A stretch of 64,000 nt of DNA from Hyposmocoma kahamanoa (Eukaryota; Arthropoda; Insecta; Lepidoptera; Cosmopterigidae), in assembly GCF_003589595.1 (NCBI RefSeq), contig NW_020654810.1:8829084-8893083 (forward strand), written 5' to 3'. Below the pieces are notes generated by a model. The model ran no database searches. It worked only from the letters and a program-made list of their open reading frames with translations, and was not told the DNA's origin. Within the stretch, counting starts at the first letter, position 1, and each line of letters begins with the position of its first letter. A program made the translations under genes and the position numbers. This document shows positions 1 through 12,000 of this stretch, piece after piece.

Positions 1-63
1 GAACTCACGGGCCTTGTCGGTGATCTGACGAAGTGCTGCCTTGCACATAGGGGGTGTACCGTT
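1..63 (-). CDS. SF3B1: SF3B1 coding exon 10 (partial, cut by window edge)
   Basis: Begins after a TTACAG acceptor at 64-65 in phase 0 and reads [20 protein letters not shown], then F, the start of the HEAT-repeat domain. The human peptide has Arg where this sequence has Cys (codon TGC). The exon continues beyond base 1. Confidence 0.9.
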
Positions 64-3000
64 CTGTAAGTTAATGTTAAAAAAAGGCAAATTATTTATT
101 TGCTTAAGACAAAATAGTATCGTGATTGCGGAGCTTACAAGTGCGTGAGATAGACGTGGAGTGATGCGCAAGTGATGGAATGGTTCAATTTAGGTTGCGG
201 CGGAACAGAATGGAAGCGAATTTTTGTAACGATATTGTACGTACATAGCATAATGAACTTTCAGTCTGCGCGCGCATTCCTCGGAAGGTTTTGGCTCCTA
301 TCTGATATGTACGTTAGACAATTGACCATAAAGTTCGTTATGGTATATACAATATTGTTATAAAAATTAGCTTCCATTCCATTCCGCCGCAATATAAATT
401 GAGCCTATTGCATGGTATATAAACACGTGCATGTGCATTGAGTGAGCACCCTCTGAAAAACGTTTATAAAATATTAGTCATTGAATAGTAGTTTTAAAAC
501 AATTGTAGAAACCAATCTCTCCATTGGTAAAAAGATAAAACAAAAGATAAATAACTTAATGTGTGCTCACTCAGTGCTCACAAAAGGCCAGTAAGATCTA
601 GAAAATTATGTTTGCATGTAATATTCGTGTACTAGTTTTTAGTACTATTTTTTCTTTTAATTTTACTATACTTTCTTACATTTACTCAATCCACACCTTT
701 TAAATTGGACGATTTCTTACAAACCAACTAATAGAATTAAATTTCGTTTATGTCTAGATTTAGTAAAAATTATAGTTTTAGTATTTTGTAACATATAAAT
801 GAAACAAATAATATGGGTTGTTTTTCAATAATAATGTTTTAAGTGCTCAGTCAATCCTCACATTTCTGAAAAGTAAAAAACGTCAATAACTTTTGGTTTG
901 TAAATATTACTGCCTCCGTAGCATGTCGCCGCCCTCGCGCGAGCGAAAGCTATTGTATCCACATTTAACTATAAAATTCGAGTTATAAAACCGCCATTTT
1001 AAAATTTTATCTTAATAGCTAACATGGCGAGCACCGTGACGTCACATTTTTTTAGCATCGCGAGCGCCTCGACCAATGGCTCCAAAAGAATATCGCAGTA
1101 CCAAATATGGCAAGGTCACAGCAGATTTAAAAACATTTTGACAGTTCTACACAGTAATCTTATCAACATAAAAATTGAGCGCGACAAACGAGATAATTAA
1201 CGCACGCACTCAACATGGCCCCGCACTAGGGAAACCCTGTGTCGCGGGTGCCGTGGACATACACATAGACAACTACAAATTACACCCAAACTCTAGAAGT
1301 AATCCTATCTACAGCGACGGGTCCCTGAAACTGTGGTGTCAGGACACAGTAACTTTCCAGTGGCTAGAGGATGCCATAAGCACCATCAGGCTGCCATCTG
1401 GGGAGCCCGTCTCATTGAAAAATGGGGTGGAGGCTCCCCGGAGTGTGGTCTGCGGACTGCTCATCCCTGTATATTGGGAGGATGCGCGTCGAATCGGCCG
1501 CATCCTCAAGTGGCAAAACTGGTGGGAGAAGGTGCACCGCTGGGTGGTCCACAAGCTGCAGCAGCAAAGTGAACACTCCTCCGTGGTGGTGAGCATCCCG
1601 GAAGAACTCGTCCCTGCTGTCCAGGGGCATGACCGGCGTCTAACCTCGGCGTCTGCCCGTAGTTGTGCTCGCCTCTATAGATCTATATGGCGAAGACTGA
1701 TGTGCCACCACCGCAGGAAATGGTACAGCTAATCAACTACTGAGAGCAGAACGGCCAGAGTATCGTCGTGGCTACTGACTCCAATGCCTACCATCCGTTG
1801 TGGGTCATGGAACTCACTAATGACAGAGGGAACTAACCTAACGTAATATTTATTCACAACTAACCTTCAAATCGTTAATAAAAGTATAGTGCCAACTCTT
1901 ATAAATAAAAGATGTAGAACTATTATAGACCTAACCCTAGAGGAGCAGTGGATCTTATCCACAACTGGCACGTGTCCGAAGAAGCATCTTTCTCGGGCCA
2001 CAGATGGATCAGATTCAGCTTAGAAACAGTTATCAAAGTACAACAACCGAAACGGAATCCCCGAAAAACCGATCGTAAAATTTACATTGACAAACTAAAT
2101 CAGAGCCTAAGAGGACCAGTAGTACCGGGAAGACTGCTGGATACAACACAGATTGAAATACAGGTCAAAGAATTGACATCAAACATATTGAGCAGTTATA
2201 ACTCCGCATGCCCACTGAGTGAGACACGCGACAAGGACAACACTGGTGGGGGCGTGAGCTTGAGAGACTACGTAGGGTAAGGAGACGCTTCAATAGAGCA
2301 ATGAACACATGCGCGGATGAGGACTGGGAAAACTACAAGACGGCTAAATCCAAACTAAAAAAGCGCATACGGTTCAGGAGCACCGCATCATGGCGAGGCT
2401 ACTGCGGAAACATCACGTCTTGTGCACAGCGAATAGAATAAGAAAAATCCTAGCCAACTCAAATTTAACAGAGCTGGGTTCTATACGCAAAATAGACAAC
2501 ACATTCACAACTTAACCTGCGGAAACGGAGACAACCCTACTGAAAGCACATTTCCCGGGATGCAGGTTCGTCCAAGATGACAGATACGAAGAAATGAACT
2601 ACAACACATCGACCCAACATTGGCGATACGCTGAACAAATAGTGACATACGATAAGACAAAATGGGCAGTAAACACCTTTGAACCATACAAAGCTCCGGG
2701 CCAGGATGGAATGTTCCCCGCACTCCTACAATGGGGCGGGGACACACTGGTCCAGCACCTGGTCGACATCTATCGGGCCTGCCTAGCATTCAACTATGTA
2801 CACCATAGCTGCAGAGAAGTGAAAGTCATATTTATACCGAAACCCGGTAAAAATGACTACGTAAATTCCTTCAGGTCATCAGCTCACTTCGTTCTTTTTG
2901 AAGATGTTAGAGAGGTTATGTGACAGAGAACTGAGAGACGGAGCCCTAAACAACATACCATTACACGGAAACCAACATGCTTGCAGCCAAGGTAAGTCCA

Positions 3001-6000
3001 CTGAATCGGCCCGACTTGCCGTTGTCGGCAAGATATTAAAAACAAAGCAATCTGCCTAGGCATTTTTATAGATATTGAAGGAGCCTTCGATAGAACCAAA
3101 CTTCTCCATCATGCAATCAGCACTAAGAAGACACGAAGTGGATGAAGTGCTTACCAGCTGGATTAGCGACATGCTTAAACAAAGAACAATAAGAACAACA
3201 GCAAACGAGACCCCATGAGCCGTAGTAGCGAAGGGGTGCCAAGGAGGAATACTGTCGCCTCTGCTATGGAACACGGTTGTAAATGATCTCATTATCAAAC
3301 TGAACAAAGAACATTTCTATGCAGTTAATTATACTGATAACAGGAAACTATGCCAATACACTCTGCGACATTACACAGGCAGCACTCCGGATTGTGGAAA
3401 GATGGTGCAGAGTATACGAACTACCAGTAAATCCAACTTTGACAGAACTAGTAATGTTTACCAACAAAAGAGTACTGGGTAACTACCTACTACCAAATCT
3501 CTACAGTACAGAATTACTGTTATCAACCGAAGTCAAGTACCTGGGAGTAATACTAGACAACAAGTTGAACTGGAACAAACACCTGGACAACAAAATTAAA
3601 AAAGCTACTATCGCCTTTTGGCAGTGCCATAGGAAGGTAGGTAAACAATGGGGACTTTCACCCAAGATAACACTATGGCTCTACACAGAGGTGATAATGA
3701 TTAGTTACGGCGCGACAGTATGGTGGCTTTGGTTCGTACCAAACTAACGACCGAAACCTATAAGCTGGATAAATTCCAAAGACTAGCCTACATGGCGACG
3801 ACTGGCTGCATGAGGACAACTGCAACCGTGGCCCTCGAAATGATGCTGAATCTGCGACCCCTCGTACTGGGAAGCGGCGTCAACAGCAGTGCGTCTAAAC
3901 AGAGACAGGCTTTGGAAGGACACGAGGTCCCCACACACAGAAATCCTTCATAAGACTTTTAAAGGAGGCTGCTGTGGATAGGATTTGCTCAGTTGTCGGA
4001 CTGGGATAATAGCGACAGCGACCAAGAGCAACTTGTGTCCTCAAGAACGTTTAGGCGTATAAACTTCATGGTAAGTTTAACTGACGCTGAATTTACATCC
4101 AAATTTAGGCTGAACAAAACATCAGATGAATTTGTTTTAACTGAAATAATGCCGTTTATCAAAGTCAAATCAAAACGGTATTTTTATAATTTAGATTATT
4201 TATCACGTCACGAATACGAACAAACATCAACAAAACATAAATTGACACTAACATTTCGCCGCTACCGCCGCGCGCCGTCCCTTTATTTTTTTCCATACTA
4301 TATGGCCGTCCCGCTCGTTTGACAATAAACGATCCGTTCTGGACAATAGACGTACGGTCTGTTACTCGAAACACGTTATTCTTGCCGTACTTACGGTTTA
4401 AATATTTTATACTGGAAAGTTTGCAATTCATTTATATTTTTGCCAAAATCACATATATAAATAAATTAATCTTAGAAACATAACCACCATCTTATTCACT
4501 CATTCATGTAATGATCTTTTACTCCGATTGCGTGGAACTAAACGTCAGAGAGGGAGTAAATTTACGACCGATCCTTTTTTTTTAAGGGCGCTAGAGCCGA
4601 GATAGACATATTGAAATACAGATTCGGCAGCGATCGATGGATCGAATAAAATCTGGATAGAAAACAATCTTAGATTCAGGATCAAATATAGAAAGCGGCC
4701 GTAAAAGACACAGCGGCACACGTGGCAATGACGCAGCAGATGAAGTAGCCAGAAAAGGGTCGGAGACGGACGCTGTAGGACCAGAATCAATAGTGTCCCT
4801 CCCCTACCAATGGTCAAGAACAAATCGACTCATCCGAAGAACAAAGTCCGATGTGATTATTGGCCAAAAGAGAATAAGTACATTACGAGAACAATTTCTT
4901 TATTCAAACTAAGGCCTATGTACAGGTGTTTTGAGAATTTATATGTCTTATTTCGTTTCGGAAATACCAAATCGAACAACGGTCGGTCTAACATCCACAG
5001 TGAAGAAGAACGAACAAAATGTACTACGTCGTGAGAACAAGCAGTCTGGCACATAGATCTTTGTTCTACGGATGAGTCGAAATATACACAAAGGTACAAA
5101 ATCTTCTCATAATAATGTATGGACAACCCTTACAGTTTGTACATAGGGCGCACTATAAGTTTCCGGAACTGGCCACTTACATAAAAAAATATTGTAAAAG
5201 TAATTAGAACATTTGAAAATTGATCTCTTTGGCTGTAGAATACAGTGTTTCATCTGACTGTCACTTGTTTTTACATTGTGGCGTCATTTTAGAAATTAGT
5301 TGTCTACATCACCATGTCGAGTTCTTAGGTTTTCGCGATTGTTACACATAGGGACCGTGGGACCTGTAAAGGGCCCGAAACGTCGGTTTGTTTGAAAAAA
5401 CAAATATACGCAATTTTAATCCGGAAAAATAGTTTCATTTCCTATATATCACCATGGATTTAACTCGTGAAAATTTTTGTAGTACGATTTTCTACGACTA
5501 TAAGTGTAATTTAACAGCTCAGCGGAGCTTCGCTCGGCTTCAAACTGCTTTTGGCGATGAAGCACCATGCAAGACGACTATTTATAGCTGGTTTCCAGAA
5601 TTCAAACGCGGTCGTGTGAATCTCAGTGACGAATTTCGTGATGGTCGCCAGTGATGTGAACAACAAAAACATCGATGCTGTGCGCCGTATGATCCAAATA
5701 GACAGGCATGTGACATACCCTGAGATTCAGGCATCTTTATGTATGTATGAAATTGCCGTTTTATTGCAATATGTTCTTTGAATTTTCATAGAATCTTCAT
5801 GGTTTGAGGTTTTCGAATGAAACTTTTTTCAAATGGTTTCTGTGATTTTTTTTTTTTTTAATTTGAAACATTTGAATATCGACTTTCAATTGTTTTTGTT
5901 ATTCAATTTAGACAAGAAAGATGGATACTGCGAAAATTCGAGTGATTTTTGAATACGAGTTCCGACGCGGAACTAACGCGGCAGAAACAGCCCGCAATAT

Positions 6001-9000
6001 CAATGCTGCGTTTGGAGAGGGGTCTATTAATGAACGCACCGTGCGATTTTGGTTTAAACGCTTTCGTGATGGAAATTTCGACTTAAAGAACGAGCCACGA
6101 GGAAGACCGCCCACACAGGTGAATAACGATGAATTAAAAGAGATAGTGGAAGCCGATCCTAGTCAAACTACCCAGGAATTAGCGGCATGGTTTAACGTTA
6201 CCTTACCCACAATATTGACTCACTTGCGTCAAATCAATAAAATAAAAAAATACGAAAAATGGGTGCCTCATGATTTGACTGATCTGCAGAAGGAAACGCG
6301 TGTTGAAACTTGTGTTGCCTTGTTGAACCGGTACAGAAATGAAGGAATATTGGATCGAATTGTAACATGTGATGAAAAGTGGATTCTTTATGATAACCGG
6401 AAAAGAAAAATGCAATGGCTGACCCCAGGTCAAATGCCACAACAGTGTCCTAAAGCAAAACTTACCAATAAAAAGGTAATGGTAACTGTTTGGTGGTCTC
6501 AGCATGGTGTTATTCACTATAGTTTTCTCCGATCTGGTCAAGCAATAACGGCAGATGTCTATTGTGCCGAACTCCGAACCATGTTGACAAAACTAGCAGT
6601 AAAACAGCCCCGACTCATGAATCGATCTTCACCATTATTGCTCCACGACAACGCGAGACCTCACACAGCACGAGAAACCATTTTGACCCTTCAGGAACTG
6701 CAGTTAGAAACCATTCGTCATCCTCCGTATTCACCAGACCTTGCTCCAACGGACTACCATTTTTTTCGTGATTTGGACAATTATCTACGTGACAAGAAGT
6801 TTTCTTCCCAGGAGGCAGTACAAAATGCTTTCACACAGTTTGTGCAGTCTAGATTTTTAGAGAGTTCTATCGCAAAGGCATTAATAACCTTCCCATTAGA
6901 TGGCAGCAATGTATAGATAATAATGGCAACTATTTTGATTAAATAAATTTGTTAAAAATTTAAAAAATAAACAATTTAGATTTTCAGTACAAATCGGCAA
7001 TTTCATACTTTAACCCCTATTACAATCATTACTACACAAACATTTGGGTGTGAAAAAGCTGTGCTCTCGGTGGATCCCACACAATTTGACTGAGGATCAA
7101 AAAATGGATCGCGTCACTTGGTGTGGGACATAGTAACAGGTGATNNNNNNNNNNAGGCACTCACTCACTCACTAACTCCTCACTCACTCCCCCTCATTCC
7201 CCATTCACTCTCCACTCACTCGCCCTATAAATTTATCGTAATTGTCAGTTTTAATTGTTAACTGTTAATCAAAAACATTGTAAAGATTGAAAATTGATCA
7301 ACTGTTAATTGTTATATACATTATACACAATTGATATACGCGATTAACAATTGATTAATTGTTAGTTGCGAGAACAGCAATTAACAATTAATTAATTGTT
7401 AGTTGCGAGAACAGCAATTAACAATTAATCAATTGTTAATTGCTGTTTCGCAATTGACAATTAATTCATTGTCAATATTTAATTGCCTGAACAATTAAAT
7501 TTCAACCAACACTACTTTTGGCGTTACCCGAAGTCTGCGTCTGTCTCTTTTACTCTCGTGTATATTCTTCTCCAAACCATTGCAATTTCAATTTCACAAG
7601 TCGCTTCTTGTTCACGGTGAAATCAAAGTAGTGTTGTAAAAATACTAACGAGTCCGCGTCGAGTTTAGCGCGAGTGTTGGAGCACAGAGTCGAGTTGAGC
7701 GCGAGTTTTGAACAAAACTCGACTCGAAGCCACTTCTATTCTACAATGTTACGAACTACTTATACAAAAAGAAGATATTTTATAGACTAATACTTAATTT
7801 TACAACAGCAGTTAAACTACAGTTTAACACAACATCGCGCACCAGTCTCGGCTCGACTCGTTTATGTAAACAGACTCGAAGTCGACCGCTTACATTTTTA
7901 TAAAAGCACATATTCATAGTCACGCATTAGGGAAACCCTGTGTCGCGGGTGCCATAGACACTAACTAGGGTGTTTCATTTTTCCAAAGATGTGATTTTCA
8001 TATGACTTTGCTTCGCCCGAAGTCTCAGTGTTGTATAAAATATATATGAAGAATTTCAAGACGATTGGATAATATTAAAGGGTTGCACACTTTGATTTTT
8101 ATTTCATACTAGTGAAATTCCGAATATTGAAGTGCTTTGCACTAAGGAGCTGTTCATGTATTTCTTTAAATTTTTGTGGTTAATAAAATGGGAACCATAG
8201 TAGGAATTTGGCTACAAGAAACGGTACCTTGTAGTAAGTTTTTAGGATCTCGGACTCCTCAAAGGAACAGGATTGGACAACATCAGACAACATCACAAAC
8301 GTCGCTTTGATCCCAAATTAGGTAACTAAAGCACTTATGTTATGGAAATTGGAAACTATGACGCTGCCACAAACGCCCAGACCCGGGACAATATAGAAAA
8401 CTAAATTAATTAAATTTTCTCATTGACCCTGCCGTGGATCATACCCGGTACATCCGATACGGCGACACCTGAAAACCGATGTGCAAGCCACTCAGCCGCG
8501 GAGGTCGTCAATCTCTCAATCAATCAAACGTTCTAAACAACGGTAACCATTCAAGAGAAGACTACAAAGAGTTATTACAACTCTTACTAGTGTATCCAGG
8601 AGGTAGAAACGACTTCACTTTCAGAGTTTCAGGGAGTCTGCATCAAGCCGTATGGATGGCAAAGGCAATATATGCACTTAAAATTGTCCTCTTCACGAAA
8701 CAGTTCAATATACCTCGACGAGAATTGAAGACAATGACAGGAGTGTCATATTTTGTCAGCCTCATATACGTTCATTTGTGCACGAGGCGATTGTAAGTCG
8801 ATGGGCTCCAAAGAATGTTTTGTATATTGTAGACACTTTCTTCTGACAGAAACAAACGTAAGATTGGTTAGGAAAATATAGTTAAAAATTTAGAAACCAA
8901 ACGTACAAATAGAAAGGAAATGAAACGATTTGAGGGTAATAAATTCTATTTGAATGATAAAATCCGGCCCAAGAAAACAAAGACTTTATATGAATTGTTT

Positions 9001-12000
9001 GGGCTACTCGACGTGACAAAATACTTGAAGTGAATCTCTAAAAAGCTGTGTGAACGCTATTAAGGTGGTCAATGGTACCACAGAAAGAGGAACGGCTCTA
9101 ACAAAAAAGTTCTATGAATCGGCTATTGACGAATAACAAAAACAAATCTTCTTGAGGTTAGTAGAATATCACAGAAAAGTCGTCACAAAGTGAACATTAC
9201 AAATGGATTGTATCGTTCAAAGGGAAATTACAGATACGTAGGACTTGTCAACTTATGTTAGTGCCTTCAGACCTTTGCGATTTAAAGCTCTGAGTGGCGT
9301 TGCAATTGTTACGCACAGGCGTGTCGCTTTACACCAGGCGCACGAATTGTTAATCATGTCATTTGGTATCACATAAAAAGGAGTTGATTAATATATTATT
9401 TAACACATCTTTTGCATACCACACTACCTATTAATTTTAGCGTCTGGTTTTAATATAATTCTAAGTTCGTGATTTGTAGTTTTCTCAATAAAAATAAATA
9501 ACATTCAAAAAGTTGTATTTTTTGCCTACTTTTACAAAAGTGATCAAAGTGTACACAACCTCTAAATATTATTCAGTTTTCTTGAAATTTGGCATATATG
9601 TCTTTTACATCACTGGGACTCGGGGTAAGCAAAGTCTGCAAAAACGTTACATTTTATTTTTTGTTTAACAAAATGAAACCCTAATGGACACATACATATG
9701 TAGAACACTACAAATTACACCCAAAGTCACGGGATAAATAAATGGGGCCATGCATATATTTCACCCGGCCCGGGAATCGAAACCGGGACCTCTGCGTGGC
9801 AGACCAACATGGTAACCGTTCGCCCACCGAGGCAGTTCGAGCATTAATATCGAATTCAAGTCTATTCGGAAACTCCATAGGTTCGTAATACATCGAGCAG
9901 TGGTGTTTCTGTCTTTATGAGTCGAGTCTTGTGAATTAGAATAGAGTCCTAACATGCAGACTCCCGGATTCGAATTTTGTACAACACTAAATCAAAGGTG
10001 ATTTACCAACAAGCTATTATGATTTTTTAGTGTTTTGGTTAAACATTTATTACTAAGTTATTTCTAACTCGCAATTAGGGTGCAATAAGACATAGGATGC
10101 AATAAGACATAGGGTGTTAGAGTAGGGAGTTAGGAACCCTAATAGGGCGAATTATATACATATAAGTGAACGCCCACCCTTGACTTAGGGCCCTTGAATT
10201 TAGTAGCAGTAGAGCTCCTTGTGAAAGAGTTCGTCCAAGAAAGTACTGCCTATTTCTGCCTGCAAGCAGTAATGTCAGCATTATTGTGGTCCGGTTTTGA
10301 AAGGTAAGGGTGCTGGTGAAATTACAGGACCATTGGCTAGTCAATTTATGTCTCGGGGTGACGGGCGCATTGGCCGTTCCCCTTAGATCTTTGCATTTTT
10401 AAAGCTCTGAGTGGCACTGCAACTGTTATGGACAGGCATGTAGTTTACCATCAGGCGTAACTTGTTCGTCCCGTCACTTAATATTATAAAAAAACTCGGG
10501 GTAGTGTAGTAGCGTTTGACTCATTAACAGGTTTTTGTATTGTGAGAACTACAAATGTGCCGTGTTCTGCATTAATGTGTTAACCCACACAAAATCGTAA
10601 AATGAGTTATGAATGCAGTCTTATAATTATTTTATATTTTATTTATTATTATTTTATTTATTATTATATTTTATTTTATATTTTATATTTATTAGTCTTA
10701 TAATAATATAAATTTTAATATTCTTTTCAGTAATATATAAAAAAAAGTCGTAGTAATTGTTAAATCAAAAAATTGTTTTCACAATATCTGGTTCGTTTCA
10801 TAGGCCAATTTCGCAAAAATGTGTTATGTGTGGTTAAGGCGATGAGGTGCCCAAAATCGCTTAAATATGGTGTTTTTGTGTAAGTTTTTAGGCAATAATA
10901 TAGCACGTGGAACTTTGACAATAGTACATCCTGTAACACGTACCTTGAAGTGTTTTCGCGGGCAAACCATACTTGCTTACTACCAAATTTGGTGTGGTTA
11001 TTTAAATGGTACTTATCTTGATCCTGATACTCTATTTGTTTTAAATAAAAGACAAATAACAAATTTAGGAGTAAAAGTAACTTTCGCCTAATAAAGTACG
11101 AGCTAGACATTTGCTTGCAAATTATGGACAGGCACTTAACAGTGTGAAAAAATATCATACACAAAAAAATACGTAAATAAGTAAATATAATGAACCAATT
11201 CGTTGAAATCAAAACAGAATTTCAAAAAACCATTCAAATTTAGCCATTAGGTGAGAATAAAAAACATATATTTTTGGTTGGATTAAAACCTGAAACACAA
11301 AGTATTCAAAATAAAATGAAATTATTGTTTGCGTCCTTGATTATTTAGTAAAATTGCAACGTTGAAAACTTCTGCTGCGTAACTTGCGTTCGTGGGATAC
11401 GTTGCCAGACCTGTTGTGACACGGTTTTGACGAATTAATTTCTATTGTATTGTAATCGGCTGTCTACCGTCGAGCACGATACTTACGAGATATGTAGTTG
11501 GACACAGTTATGCAAACTATAACCAACCCACAAAATGTCACTTTCGAGATAATTCGATTTTTGTAAAAACAGCGTGAAGAAATAAATAGGTAAGTTATTT
11601 GAGACTAGAGATGCGCCGAGTACTCGTTTGCTACTCGGTACTCAGTGTACTCGGTAGAATAACTTGGTTCATGAGAAGAGTACTCGGTTAAAATAAAGCA
11701 CCACAGCTATAGACATAATAAAGTAAAATCAACTATATATTTAAAATATTCAAAAGAGATTTATTACTAGAAATTGTAGACAATTGTAACAATTTCTAGC
11801 AATTTAGTAATTTAAAAAGAAAGTTTACATTACTAATATTTAAAATTTAACAAAGGCAATTTATGATGTAGGAATATTTACAAGGCTTTCAGATAATAGT
11901 CTGTTCCTTTTTTCTTCATACACATTAGCCGCTTTGGCAAATAACCGCTCGTTACACAGTGCTTGCAGGTGCACATAAAAACACTCGTGCTAATTGTGCC

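Larger units (their letters stand above)
7966..9683. mobile_element. DNA transposon with about 130-150-bp terminal inverted repeats
   Basis: Left end TAGGGTGTTTCATTTT at 7966. The right end, reverse complemented from 9683, is TAGGGTTTCATTTTG. The two arms stay alignable for about 130 bp, sharing GACTTTGCTT, ATTTCAAGA and CACTTTGAT. Interior: a reverse-strand SINE (8295-8512), a decayed coding remnant (8546-9190), and the 3' part of a dispersed repeat (9240-9370). It splits a SINE, with GACAC-like sequence on both sides. I cannot assign a superfamily from the ends. Confidence 0.75.

Noticed and set aside
172..363. 63-codon open frame
   Set aside because: Lies across the fold-back MITE and has no conserved features.
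1333..1630. Overlapping frames on both strands of the LINE ORF1 region
   Set aside because: Shadows of the LINE coding sequence.
7343..7455. Possible CRISPR-like array
   Set aside because: Units are contiguous with no unique spacers, and the organism is an animal.
9760..9845. Possible tRNA gene on the minus strand
   Set aside because: A and B boxes are present but there is no matching acceptor stem, and the body continues into a repeat, so it is a SINE head.
10760..11212. 150-codon minus-strand frame
   Set aside because: AT-driven composition, no recognisable domain, and overlaps another unrecognised frame on the plus strand.
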